DNA from: Xenorhabdus mauleonii
GTDB lineage: Bacteria; Pseudomonadota; Gammaproteobacteria; Enterobacterales; Enterobacteriaceae
Assembly: GCF_900113945.1 (NCBI RefSeq)
Contig: NZ_FORG01000008.1
Span: 9,739 to 73,738 of the forward strand
Direction: 5' to 3'
DNA: 64,000 nucleotides
Within the stretch, counting starts at the first letter, position 1, and each line of letters opens with the position of its first letter. Below are positions 9,529 through 19,300 of the stretch, piece by piece. A program made the position numbers and the translations under genes. The notes beneath the pieces were generated by a model, which was not told the origin of the DNA, ran no database searches, and saw nothing but the letters and a program-made list of their open reading frames with translations.

Positions 9529-12500
9529 TTATTGTCTCCGCCTAAAATTGCTGCTAACTCTTCTGCTGACATTGAATCAAGGGCATTTTGGAGCGACTCA
9601 ATGTCATTTTTTCCAATGGCATCCATTTGGGCCGCAAAGATGACGTTGACTTGTTCTGCCAATATCGGGGTAAGAAATAGCTGGGAAATGGGGATATCCA
9701 CCATAAATTCGTCTTCTATGCGGGTTGCAAGCTGCACGATCATCAGGGAGTGGCCGCCAAGCTCAAAGAAATTGTCATGCCGGCCAATGCGCTCCAACCC
9801 CAGTAATTCTTGCCAGATCTTGGCGAGAGACATTTCTTCCTCACTGTTTGGTGCTTCGTAACGGCGCATGACAATCGCAGATGAGTCTGGGGCGGGGAGT
9901 GCCTGACGGTCGAGTTTGCCATTGGGTGTCAGCGGGAAAGCATCAAGCACCACAAAAGCACTGGGCAGCATAAAATCAGCGAGGTGCTGGGCGAGCTGTT
10001 GGCGCAGGTCAGCCCCTTGCAGCTCAACGCCATCCTGCGCCCGCAGGTAAGCAACCAATCGTTTCTGGTTTGCCTCATCTTCACGCATCAGGACGATGGC
10101 TTCATTGACTCCGTGGCACTGCAACAATTTGGCCTCGATTTCCCCCAGTTCGATGCGGAACCCGCGCAGTTTGACCTGAAAATCATTGCGGCCGAGGAAT
10201 TCGATATTGCCGTCGGGCAGCCAACGGCCGAGATCGCCGCTGTTATACATGCGCGCTTCAGTGTCTTTGGTGAACGGGTCAGGCAAGAAGCGTTCGGCGG
10301 TCAGTTCAGGTTGATTCAGGTAACCACGAGCCACGCCCGCGCCGCCAATATAAATTTCGCCTCTGGCACCACGGGGAACGGGGCGGCCTTGCGGATCAAG
10401 AATATAAATGCGGGTATGGGCAATCGGACGGCCAATGGGAATGGATCGCGCAACATCAATGGGCGTTTCACTGGACGCATCGATGCGATAAGTTGTGGCA
10501 AATGTTGTGGTTTCTGTCGGGCCATACCCATTAATCAGGTGTGCTGGCTTGGCGTTCGCAGACAGTACCCGCTGAATTTTCCGTGGATCGAGGATATCAC
10601 CGCCGGTGATTAAATAACGCAATTGGCCAAACAGGGGTTGGAGGGCATCAAGGTATTCGTTGAATAAGCCACTTGTTAACCAAATTGTCGTGGTTTTCCC
10701 TTTGATCAATGACTCGCAGAAACGGGCAGGATCGAGCAATACCGACTGCGAAATGACATGCAAACGGGCGCCGTTGAGCAGGGCTGACCAAATTTCCCAC
10801 GTTGATGCATCAAACGCAACATTGGCGCAATGGGCAACACAGTCACTCTGTTTGATCTCCGCATAGGGATTATTGATAACCAATTGATTGACGTTGCGGT
10901 GCTCTGCCATCACGCCTTTGGGCCTGCCTGTGGATCCGGAAGTGTAAATCACATAAGCCAAATGACGGGATGTCAGCCCTCTTGTCTGCGCAGGCGGATT
11001 ATGGGGGGGCTGGCTTTCAAGGTTGAGTTCCGGACTGTCCAGCAGGATGACCGGAACCGCGCCCGACAGTGTGGCGACCTGGGTTGTTTGCATCAGGTGA
11101 GCGTCGGTCAACAAGGCCACAGGGGAGGCATCTTCAATGATATAGGCCAGCCGTTCAGCCGGATAGGTCGGGTCGAGCGGTACATAAGCCCCGCCTGCCT
11201 TGAGGATACCCAGTAATCCGACAATCATCTCCGGACTGCGTTCGAGGCAGATGGCAATCCGATCGTCGGGGCGGACACCCAAGGCAATCAAATGATGCGC
11301 CAGCTGATTGGCACGTTGATTAAGTTCGCTATAGCTCAATGTGTGTTCATTGTCGGTTTGCCCATCGAATATCACGGCAATGGCATCCGGTTGCTGCGTT
11401 ACCTGAGCTTCAAATAGCTGGTGGATCAGTGCTTCTTGCGGAAAATCGGTCTGTGCGGGATTGAAATCAACCAATATTTGTTGCTGTTCTGCCTCTGACA
11501 GGATGGGAATATCCAGAATCAATTGTTGTGGATTGTGTGCCAAGGCATTGACCAGCCCATCTACGGCTGTTTGCAGGTAACCGGTGATGCTGGCCGGATC
11601 GATACCGGCTATGGTATGGGCGGTCAGATAGAAATCTTCCCCTAAATCATCCACCGAAAGGGTAATGGGATAATTGGTACGTTCCTGTGCGGCCATAACC
11701 CGCATGCCTGCCCAAACGGCCTTATCCGCTTGGGCATGGCCGGCACCGTTTTTATCAACATGCGAATGGCGATAATTGAGCAGGGCACTGAACAGGGGCA
11801 GAGAGTGTGCGATGCCGCTGCAACCCTGTGCCAGCGCCAATGGCGCTTGTTCGTGTTCCAACAGTTGCATCAAATCGAGATAAGTATCTTGCACCACTGA
11901 CTGCACATTGCGCCCGGCCAAAGATACCCGTACAGGCAGGGTGTTGATGAACATCCCCAATATTTGATCAGCACCGGCACCACCTTGCAGGCGGCCTAAC
12001 AGCACTGAGCCAAAGACCACATCGTCGCGGCCGCTGGTTTGTGCCAGCACATTAGCCCAAGCTGCGTGAAACAGCACGCTTGGGCTGACTTTCAGTTGAC
12101 GGGCCTGGGCGCGGATAGCCTTTGACAACGCAGGGGCAAGGGGGAAACGGGCTTCTGCAACTGATGTGTTGTCATTCGGCACTGAGAGTATGCCGAAAGG
12201 TGCCGTCGGTGCATCAATATCAGCCAGTCGCTCATGGAAATAAGCCTCATGGGCTGCGGCAGAATCATTCAGGATCTGGGCAATAAAATTGCGATAGGGC
12301 AACGGGGTAGGCAATGCCCCTGCATTTCCCTGCAATATCAGTGCAATTTCAGAGAAGATCAGTTCCAGTGTCATATGATCGCTGACCAGATGGTGGAAAC
12401 GCAGGGCCAACAACCATTCATCCTGAACCGGATCACAGGCAATATCCGCCGCAAATAACGGCGCTTGATTCAGATTAATACGATGCCGGCGCGGGTCGGT

Positions 12501-15500
12501 ATGGGCAAGTAGCTGTGATGGCACGTCATCTGGCGAAATCGGCGTGAAGACATTGATGCCCAGCGGAGCCTGGCGCCAAACTACTTGGGCGGGTTGCTCC
12601 AGTCCTTGCCAGTGCACCGAAGTGCGCAAGATATCGTGACGGTTGATGACTTGCTGCAAAGCATCCATAAATGCATCGAGGCGGGCACGGGTATCGAACG
12701 CCAGCAGGCTCTGCAACAGGTAAGTATCCCCTTGTTCCTGCATCAGATAATGGAACAGGATCCCTTTTTGCAAGGGGGCCAATGGATAGATGTCCTGTAT
12801 ATTGCCCGCCCCGGCGGGAATGGCCTCCACAATCGAATCAATTTCAGGCTGGGTGAGGGCAATCAACGGCAGCATATCGGGGACAAGAGTGCTGCAATCA
12901 TCGGGTATGCGATTTGCGGGCACGACAAAAGCACCGGCAGCACGTTGGATGGCTTGAGCCATATCAGCCAGAACAGGGGTTGAAAATACGCTGCGTACAT
13001 CGAGTTTCCAGCCATTGCCGCGTAATTTTTCGATCAGGCTGACGATCATCAACGAATGGCCGCCCAGTTCAAAGAAATGGTCATGGCGGCCGACTTGCGC
13101 CAATCCCAATAAATCTTGCCAAATCTGAGCCAGTGTATTTTCTGCTTCGCCAACGGGAGATTCATAATGACGTACCGCGATTGCAGATAATGCGGGAACC
13201 GGTAGCGCCTGACGATCAACCTTGCCATTGGGTGTCAGGGGGAAAGCGTCAAGCACCACAAAGGCACTGGGCAGCATAAAATCAGCGAGATGCTGGGCGA
13301 GCTGTTGACGCAGTTCAGCTCCTTGCAATTCAACGCCGTCCTGCGCCAGCAGGTAAGCAACCAGCCGTTTCTGGTTTGCTTCGTCTTCACGCATCAGGAC
13401 GATGGCTTCACTGACCCCGTGGCACTGCAACAATTTGGCCTCGATTTCCCCCAGTTCGATGCGGAACCCACGTAGTTTGACCTGAAAATCATTGCGGCCG
13501 AGGAATTCGATATTGCCGTCGGGCAGCCAACGGCCAAGGTCGCCGCTTTTATACATGCGTGCCCCGTCGTCTTTGGAGAACGGATCAGGCAAGAAGCGCT
13601 CGGCGGTCAATTCAGGCTGATTCAGGTAACCACGGGTCACGCCCGCGCCGCCAATATAAATTTCGCCACTGACACCAAGGGGAACAGGATGGCCTTGCGG
13701 GTCAAGAAGATAAGTGCGGGTATGGGCAATCGGGCGGCCAATGGGAATGGATCGTGCAACATCAATGGGCGTTTCACTGGACGCATCGATGCGATAAGTT
13801 GTGGCAAATGTTGTGGTTTCTGTCGGGCCGTACGCGCAAATCATATGTTCAGGCGGAAAATCCATCAACTGTATCTGCTGTATTTTTCGTGGGTCAACGA
13901 CATCACCGCCGGTGATTAAATAACGCAATTGACCAAACAGGGGCTGGAGGGCATCAAGGTATTCGTTGAATAAGCCACTTGTTAACCAAATTGCCGTGGT
14001 TTTCCCTTTAATCAATGACACGCAGAAACGGGCAGGATCGAGCAATACCGACTGCGGAATGATATACAAACGGGCACCGTTAAGCAGAGCTGACCAGATT
14101 TCCCACGTTGATGCATCAAATGCAACATTGGCGCAATGGGCAACACAGTCACTTTCCCTGATCTCCGCATAGGGATTATTGATAACCAATTGGTTGACGT
14201 TGCGGTGCTCTGCCATCACGCCTTTGGGTTTGCCTGTGGAACCGGAAGTGTAAATCACATAGGCCAGATGGCAGGATGTCAGTTCCCTTGTCTGCGCGGG
14301 CGGATTATGGCTGGGCTGGCTTTCAAGGTTGAGTTCCGGACTGTCCAGCAGGATGACCGGAACCGCGCCCGATAGGGTGGCGACCTGGGTTGTTTGCATC
14401 AGGTGAGCGTCAGTCAACAAGGCCACAGGGGAGGCATCTTCAATGATGTAGGCCAGCCGTTCAGCCGGATAGGCCGGATCGAGCGGCACATAAGCCCCGC
14501 CTGCCTTGAGGATGCCCAACAATCCGATAATCATCTCCGGGCTGCGTTCGAGGCAGATGGCAATCCTATCGTCGGGACGGACACCCAAAGCAATCAAATG
14601 GTGCGCCAGTTGGTTGGCACGGCGGTTTAATTCGCCATAACAGATGGCCTGTTTCTCTGGTTTATTTTTCGCCTGATGTTCACAAACAAACTCAAGCGCA
14701 ATGGCGTCAGGGCGGCGAGCCACTTGTTGCTCAAAAAGCAGGTGAATCGGGGCATCTTGCTGGTCACTTGGCTGGGAATAAATCGGGGACTGGCTAAAAT
14801 CGTTCAGAAGCTGCTGTAGCTCCGATGCCGGTAACATCGGCAGGGAGGCGATGGTCTGGGTTTCATCTGCGGCCATTGCGGTCAGTATATTGACCAAATA
14901 ACCCACGATGCGCTCAATCGTTGCCGCATCGAATAAATCAGCGGCATACTCCAAATCACCCACCAAACCCGTTTCAGTTTCACTCAGGGAGAGCGTCAGG
15001 TCAAAATGGGCGCCACGGCGTGCTTGTTCAATGGTCGTCAGTTGCAGGCCGGGCAGAGTCAGCGCTTGGGTCGGGGTATTATTCAGCGCCATCATAACCT
15101 GAAAAATGGGGCTGTAACTCAGGCTGCGCTCAGGTTGCAGGGCTTCCACCACTTGTTCAAAAGGCAGATCTTGGTGGGCGTAGGCCGCCAGCGCCTGTTG
15201 TCTGATTTGCGCAAGGAGATCCGCCACGTTGAGTTCGCTGTGGAATCGGACACGCAAAGCCAATGTATTGACAAAGAAACCAATCAGCCCTTCAAGCTCC
15301 TGCTGCGGGCGGTTGGCAACCGGAGTCCCGATGACGATATCATCCAGCCCCGTGAGCCGGTTGAGCACACCGCTCCAAGCGGCCAGCACTGTCATGAATA
15401 AGGTGCAGTTATGGCGCTGTCCCAGCGCCTTGAGTGATGCCAATGAATGGGCATCAAGGTGGAAGGATTGCTGACCGCCCCTATAAGTTTGCACCGCGGG

Positions 15501-16331
15501 GCGGGGCCGATCCGTGGGAAGCGGCAGTAAGGCCGGTGCTCCTGCCAGTTGGCTTGCCCAGAAATCACGCTGTTTCGCAAAGGAAATTGCCTGCTGCGGC
15601 TCTCCGCCCTTCTGTTTTTCCTGATCGTGTTCCTCTTGCCCCTTTTGCCATTGCTCATGTTGCCAGAAGGCGTAATCCGCATATTGAATGGGCAGGGGTG
15701 GCAAAGGGTCATCAAGGCCGTCAAGGGCGGCGCGGTAGAAGATGCCCAGTTCACGCACCAATACGCCCACAGACCAACCATCGGTAATAATGTGATGCAG
15801 TGTCAGCAGCAATACATGCTCATCATTGTTCAGTTGCAGCAACTGGCCGCGAATGAGCGGCCCTTGGGCAAAATCGAAGGGAGCCTGTGCTTCAAGTTCC
15901 GCCAGCTCGCTGACCTGTTGAGCATGCAGGGCAGGGTCATTCTGGCGCAGGTCATGGTAAGACAACGTAAAGCCAATATCAGCGGGATCGATTTGTTGGC
16001 AAGGTTGTTCATCAATGGAGACAAAGCGTGTGCGCAGGCTTTCATGACGGGCAATCAGGCGGTCGAGCGCCGCTTTCAATGCGGGGCGGTTGAGCTGTCC
16101 GGCAAGGCGCAGGGTGACCGGCAAGTGATAAGCCTGACTGGCAGCCGGATCGAGTTGACTGAGGAACCATAACCGTTGCTGTGCAAAAGATAACGGTATA
16201 GGTTGTTGCCCCTTCGCTTTTTTAATCGACGGTTGTTGCTGCTGAAGTCCACGGGCTTTTAATTGTTCCTCTAGCCTTTTTTCCAGAACCGCGCGTTTTA
16301 AGTCGTCGAGATTCATGTTAGTCCTTGTCAT
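9525..16331 (-). CDS. xabB: Xenoamicin-type NRPS XabB, two modules (8 and 9)
   Basis: A 2268-aa cytoplasmic NRPS. Order: N-terminal docking-like helix (residues ~5-30, rich in Lys/Glu/Leu); LCL C domain; A8; T8 (Ser ~1092); dual C/E domain with HHLVSDH; A9; T9 (Ser ~2194); and a short acidic tail containing LDSMSAEELAAIL. Pocket residues read DAWWIGATF-K for A8 and DAWWIGGTF-K for A9, both close to the known valine code DAFWIGGTFK. The dual domain implies that residue 8 is epimerised to D before joining residue 9. Its ATG overlaps the xabA stop by one base (TAATG), and its own stop overlaps the xabC start by four. The C/E entry motif reads LAPLQKG instead of the usual LAPLQEG. A8 and A9 are recent duplicates at DNA level. 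There is no thioesterase, so the chain must pass on to XabC. Confidence 0.83.
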   Translation of the reverse strand: MTRTNMNLDDLKRAVLEKRLEEQLKARGLQQQQPSIKKAKGQQPIPLSFAQQRLWFLSQLDPAASQAYHLPVTLRLAGQLNRPALKAALDRLIARHESLRTRFVSIDEQPCQQIDPADIGFTLSYHDLRQNDPALHAQQVSELAELEAQAPFDFAQGPLIRGQLLQLNNDEHVLLLTLHHIITDGWSVGVLVRELGIFYRAALDGLDDPLPPLPIQYADYAFWQHEQWQKGQEEHDQEKQKGGEPQQAISFAKQRDFWASQLAGAPALLPLPTDRPRPAVQTYRGGQQSFHLDAHSLASLKALGQRHNCTLFMTVLAAWSGVLNRLTGLDDIVIGTPVANRPQQELEGLIGFFVNTLALRVRFHSELNVADLLAQIRQQALAAYAHQDLPFEQVVEALQPERSLSYSPIFQVMMALNNTPTQALTLPGLQLTTIEQARRGAHFDLTLSLSETETGLVGDLEYAADLFDAATIERIVGYLVNILTAMAADETQTIASLPMLPASELQQLLNDFSQSPIYSQPSDQQDAPIHLLFEQQVARRPDAIALEFVCEHQAKNKPEKQAICYGELNRRANQLAHHLIALGVRPDDRIAICLERSPEMIIGLLGILKAGGAYVPLDPAYPAERLAYIIEDASPVALLTDAHLMQTTQVATLSGAVPVILLDSPELNLESQPSHNPPAQTRELTSCHLAYVIYTSGSTGKPKGVMAEHRNVNQLVINNPYAEIRESDCVAHCANVAFDASTWEIWSALLNGARLYIIPQSVLLDPARFCVSLIKGKTTAIWLTSGLFNEYLDALQPLFGQLRYLITGGDVVDPRKIQQIQLMDFPPEHMICAYGPTETTTFATTYRIDASSETPIDVARSIPIGRPIAHTRTYLLDPQGHPVPLGVSGEIYIGGAGVTRGYLNQPELTAERFLPDPFSKDDGARMYKSGDLGRWLPDGNIEFLGRNDFQVKLRGFRIELGEIEAKLLQCHGVSEAIVLMREDEANQKRLVAYLLAQDGVELQGAELRQQLAQHLADFMLPSAFVVLDAFPLTPNGKVDRQALPVPALSAIAVRHYESPVGEAENTLAQIWQDLLGLAQVGRHDHFFELGGHSLMIVSLIEKLRGNGWKLDVRSVFSTPVLADMAQAIQRAAGAFVVPANRIPDDCSTLVPDMLPLIALTQPEIDSIVEAIPAGAGNIQDIYPLAPLQKGILFHYLMQEQGDTYLLQSLLAFDTRARLDAFMDALQQVINRHDILRTSVHWQGLEQPAQVVWRQAPLGINVFTPISPDDVPSQLLAHTDPRRHRINLNQAPLFAADIACDPVQDEWLLALRFHHLVSDHMTLELIFSEIALILQGNAGALPTPLPYRNFIAQILNDSAAAHEAYFHERLADIDAPTAPFGILSVPNDNTSVAEARFPLAPALSKAIRAQARQLKVSPSVLFHAAWANVLAQTSGRDDVVFGSVLLGRLQGGAGADQILGMFINTLPVRVSLAGRNVQSVVQDTYLDLMQLLEHEQAPLALAQGCSGIAHSLPLFSALLNYRHSHVDKNGAGHAQADKAVWAGMRVMAAQERTNYPITLSVDDLGEDFYLTAHTIAGIDPASITGYLQTAVDGLVNALAHNPQQLILDIPILSEAEQQQILVDFNPAQTDFPQEALIHQLFEAQVTQQPDAIAVIFDGQTDNEHTLSYSELNQRANQLAHHLIALGVRPDDRIAICLERSPEMIVGLLGILKAGGAYVPLDPTYPAERLAYIIEDASPVALLTDAHLMQTTQVATLSGAVPVILLDSPELNLESQPPHNPPAQTRGLTSRHLAYVIYTSGSTGRPKGVMAEHRNVNQLVINNPYAEIKQSDCVAHCANVAFDASTWEIWSALLNGARLHVISQSVLLDPARFCESLIKGKTTTIWLTSGLFNEYLDALQPLFGQLRYLITGGDILDPRKIQRVLSANAKPAHLINGYGPTETTTFATTYRIDASSETPIDVARSIPIGRPIAHTRIYILDPQGRPVPRGARGEIYIGGAGVARGYLNQPELTAERFLPDPFTKDTEARMYNSGDLGRWLPDGNIEFLGRNDFQVKLRGFRIELGEIEAKLLQCHGVNEAIVLMREDEANQKRLVAYLRAQDGVELQGADLRQQLAQHLADFMLPSAFVVLDAFPLTPNGKLDRQALPAPDSSAIVMRRYEAPNSEEEMSLAKIWQELLGLERIGRHDNFFELGGHSLMIVQLATRIEDEFMVDIPISQLFLTPILAEQVNVIFAAQMDAIGKNDIESLQNALDSMSAEELAAILGGDNK
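9890..11350. repeat. Internal direct repeat of xabB, copy over A9
   Basis: The A9 coding DNA closely matches that of A8 at roughly 13190-14650. Long stretches are the same, for example around the A3-A5 cores and the A8-A10 cores, with differences clustered near the segment that sets pocket residue 322. Boundaries are approximate because I aligned by eye. Confidence 0.75.
13190..14650. repeat. Internal direct repeat of xabB, copy over A8
   Basis: Partner of the A9 block about 3.3 kb away in the same orientation. The intervening T and C/E domains are not part of the duplication. Boundaries are approximate. Confidence 0.75.
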
Positions 16332-19300
16332 TATTTACTGTCTCCACTACTGTCTTTGTCTTCACGGACGTCTTCTCCGCTCAAAATTGCCATTAATTCT
16401 TCTGCTGACATTGAATCGAGTGAACTTTGCATGGATTCAATCTCGTTTTCCCCGACTGCACTCATTTGGGTTGAAAAAATGAGGTCGGCCTGCTCTGCCA
16501 ACGTGGGCGAAATGAACAGGTCGGAGAGGGAAATATTGACCAAGAATCTATGTTGTATACGTGTAATCAGACGGACGACCATCAATGAGTGACCACCGAT
16601 TTCAAAGAAATGGTCGTGACGGTTGACCTGCTCCAGCCCCAGTAAATCTTGCCAAATTTGGGCCAGAGCCACTTCGATCCTCCCTTGTGGCGGCTCATTG
16701 CCGTGGCTGATTGTTGCCGAGAGATCCGGGGCGGGAAGTGCCCGGCGATCAAGCTTGCCGTTCGGGGTCAGCGGGAAAGCGTCAAGCGTCATGAACGCGC
16801 TGGGCAGCATATAATCGGCTAACTGCTGGGCAAGCTGCTGGCGCAGGTCAGCGGGGAGCAACTCAGCACCATCAAGCGATTGCAGATAAGCGACCAGACG
16901 TTTCTGGTTTGGCTCATCTTCACGCATGATAACGACAGCATCACGCACCCCCGGGCACTGCTTGAGCCGGGTTTCGATTTCTCCCAGTTCGATGCGGAAA
17001 CCGCGCAGCTTGACCTGAAAATCGTTGCGGCCCAGATATTCGATATTGCCATCCGGCAACCAGCGGCCGAGATCGCCCGTTTTATACAGGCGGGCATTCG
17101 GCTCCGGTGAAAATGGGTCAACAATGAAACGTTCAGCGGTCAGTTCTGGGCGGTTCAGATAGCCACGGGCAACGCCCATGCCGCCGATATGAATTTCACC
17201 GGTGGCTCCCAAGGGAACCGGTTCCCCATAGCCATCAAGAATATAAATCTGGGTATTGGCGATTGGCCTGCCGATGGGGATGGGGCGGGCAACATCGACA
17301 AGGGCGGGAATGGCGTAAGTTGCCGCAAACGCTGTGGTTTCCGTTGGGCCATATCCATTGATCAACATGGCAGGCTGTGTTTCAGCTAACTGAACTGCCC
17401 GTATTTTGTTTGGATCAAGTACGTCGCCGCCGGTAAGCAGATAACGCAACTGGCTGAACACCGGTTCAAGGTGGTGGTGATACTCATTGAACAGGCCACT
17501 GGTAAGCCAAAGGGCTGTCACTTTTCCGTCAATCAGTGAGTCACAGAAACGTACCGGATCAAGCAACACGGATTGCGGAACCACATGCAGGCGTCCGCCA
17601 TTGAGCAGGGCAGACCAGATTTCCCATGTCGATGCATCAAAGGCAATGTTGGCACAATGCGCAATGCAGTCATCCGGCCCGATATCCGCAAAACCATTAT
17701 TGATAATCAGGCGGAGGACATTGCGGTGTTCAACCATCACCCCTTTGGGCAATCCGGTGGAGCCGGAGGTATAGATGATATAGGCCAGATGGTGTGAATT
17801 CAGTCCCAATGTCTGAGCATCTGGGTTGTCAGCCGGTTGCTCCGCGAAGGCCGATTCTTCGTTGTCGAGCATAACGATGGAAACAGCGTCCGCAACAGGT
17901 ACTGCTCCCACGAATTTGCCGGCTTGAGCCTCCTGTACCAACAAAGCCACCGGTGCTGAATCTTCCAGCATGTAAGCCAAGCGTTCAGCCGGATAAGCCG
18001 GGTCAAGCGGCACATAGGCCCCGCCCGCCTTGAGAATGGCAAGCAGCCCCACAATCAGTTGCAAATTACGTTCAGTACATATTGCCACCCGATCATCTGA
18101 ACGAATCCCCAGCGCCATCAGATGATGGGCCAATCGGTTGGCGCGGCGGTTCAGTTCGCCATAGCTGAGAGATTCATCCCCGAAGGTGACGGCAATCGCA
18201 TCAGGCCGACGTGCTGCCTGTGCCTCAAATTGCTGGTGGATCAGACTGTTCTGTGGAAACGCCGTCTGAGTCGCGTTGAAATCCACCAGTAATTGCTGCC
18301 GCTCGGTGATCGGCAGAACCGGAATATTGCGAATCAACTGCTGCGGATCATGGGCCAGCGCATCAATCAAACCGTGGATGGCGGCAGCCAAATAGGCAGT
18401 AATGCGGGTTGGTTCAATACCGGCCACTGTTTGGGCGGTTAAGTGGAAATGGTTCCCCACATCATCCACCGACAGGGTAATCGGATAGTTGGTTCTTTCC
18501 TCCGCGGTTAAAACACGGATGCCTGTCCAGCTTGTGCCAAGGGTTTCTGCTTCATTCGCCTGACTGTGGCGATAGTTCAACAAAGTGCTGAACAGCGGAA
18601 CGGATTGCGCCATGCCGCTGCAACTTTGTGCCAGTACCAGCGGGGCTTGTTCGTGTTCCAGCAGCATCATCAGCCCGTGGTAGGCATCCTGCACTGTTTC
18701 CTGTACCGTGCGTTGGCGCAAAGAGAGCCGCATTGGCAAGGTATTGATGAACATGCCCAGAACCTGGGCAGCACCGGCCCCTCCTTGAAGCCGCCCCAGC
18801 AGCACGGAACCAAAGACGACATCATCGCGTCCGCTGGTTTGCGCCAGCACTTGTGCCCAGGCAACATGGAACAGGACACCCGGGCTTATTCCCAGACGGC
18901 GCGCTTGGGAACGGATAGCGTCCGCCAGTTCCGGTGCGAGGGGGAGACGGGCCTCTTTGACAGGCTCGCCATCAGTTTTTACTTTAAGAATGCCGAACGG
19001 TGCCGTAGGTTCGTCAATATCGGCAAATTGTTCACGGAAATAAGCCTCATGTTCAGCGGTAGGCATGTTCAGGGTCTGGGCAACAAAATTGCGATAAGGC
19101 AGTGCTGGCGGCAACATCTTCGCATGCCCTTGCTGTATCTGGTCGATTTCAGCAAAAATCAGCTCCAGCGTCATATGGTCGCTGACCAAATGATGGAATC
19201 GCAGTGCCAATATCCATTCATCCTGTGCCGGATCATGGGCGATATCGGCGGTAAACAGCGGAGCCTTGTTCAGGTTGATGCGATGCTGGCGTGGATCGGT

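Noticed and set aside
9450-9530. xabC as a separate transcription unit
   Set aside because: Its start codon overlaps the xabB stop by four bases and no promoter-like or terminator-like sequence lies between them.
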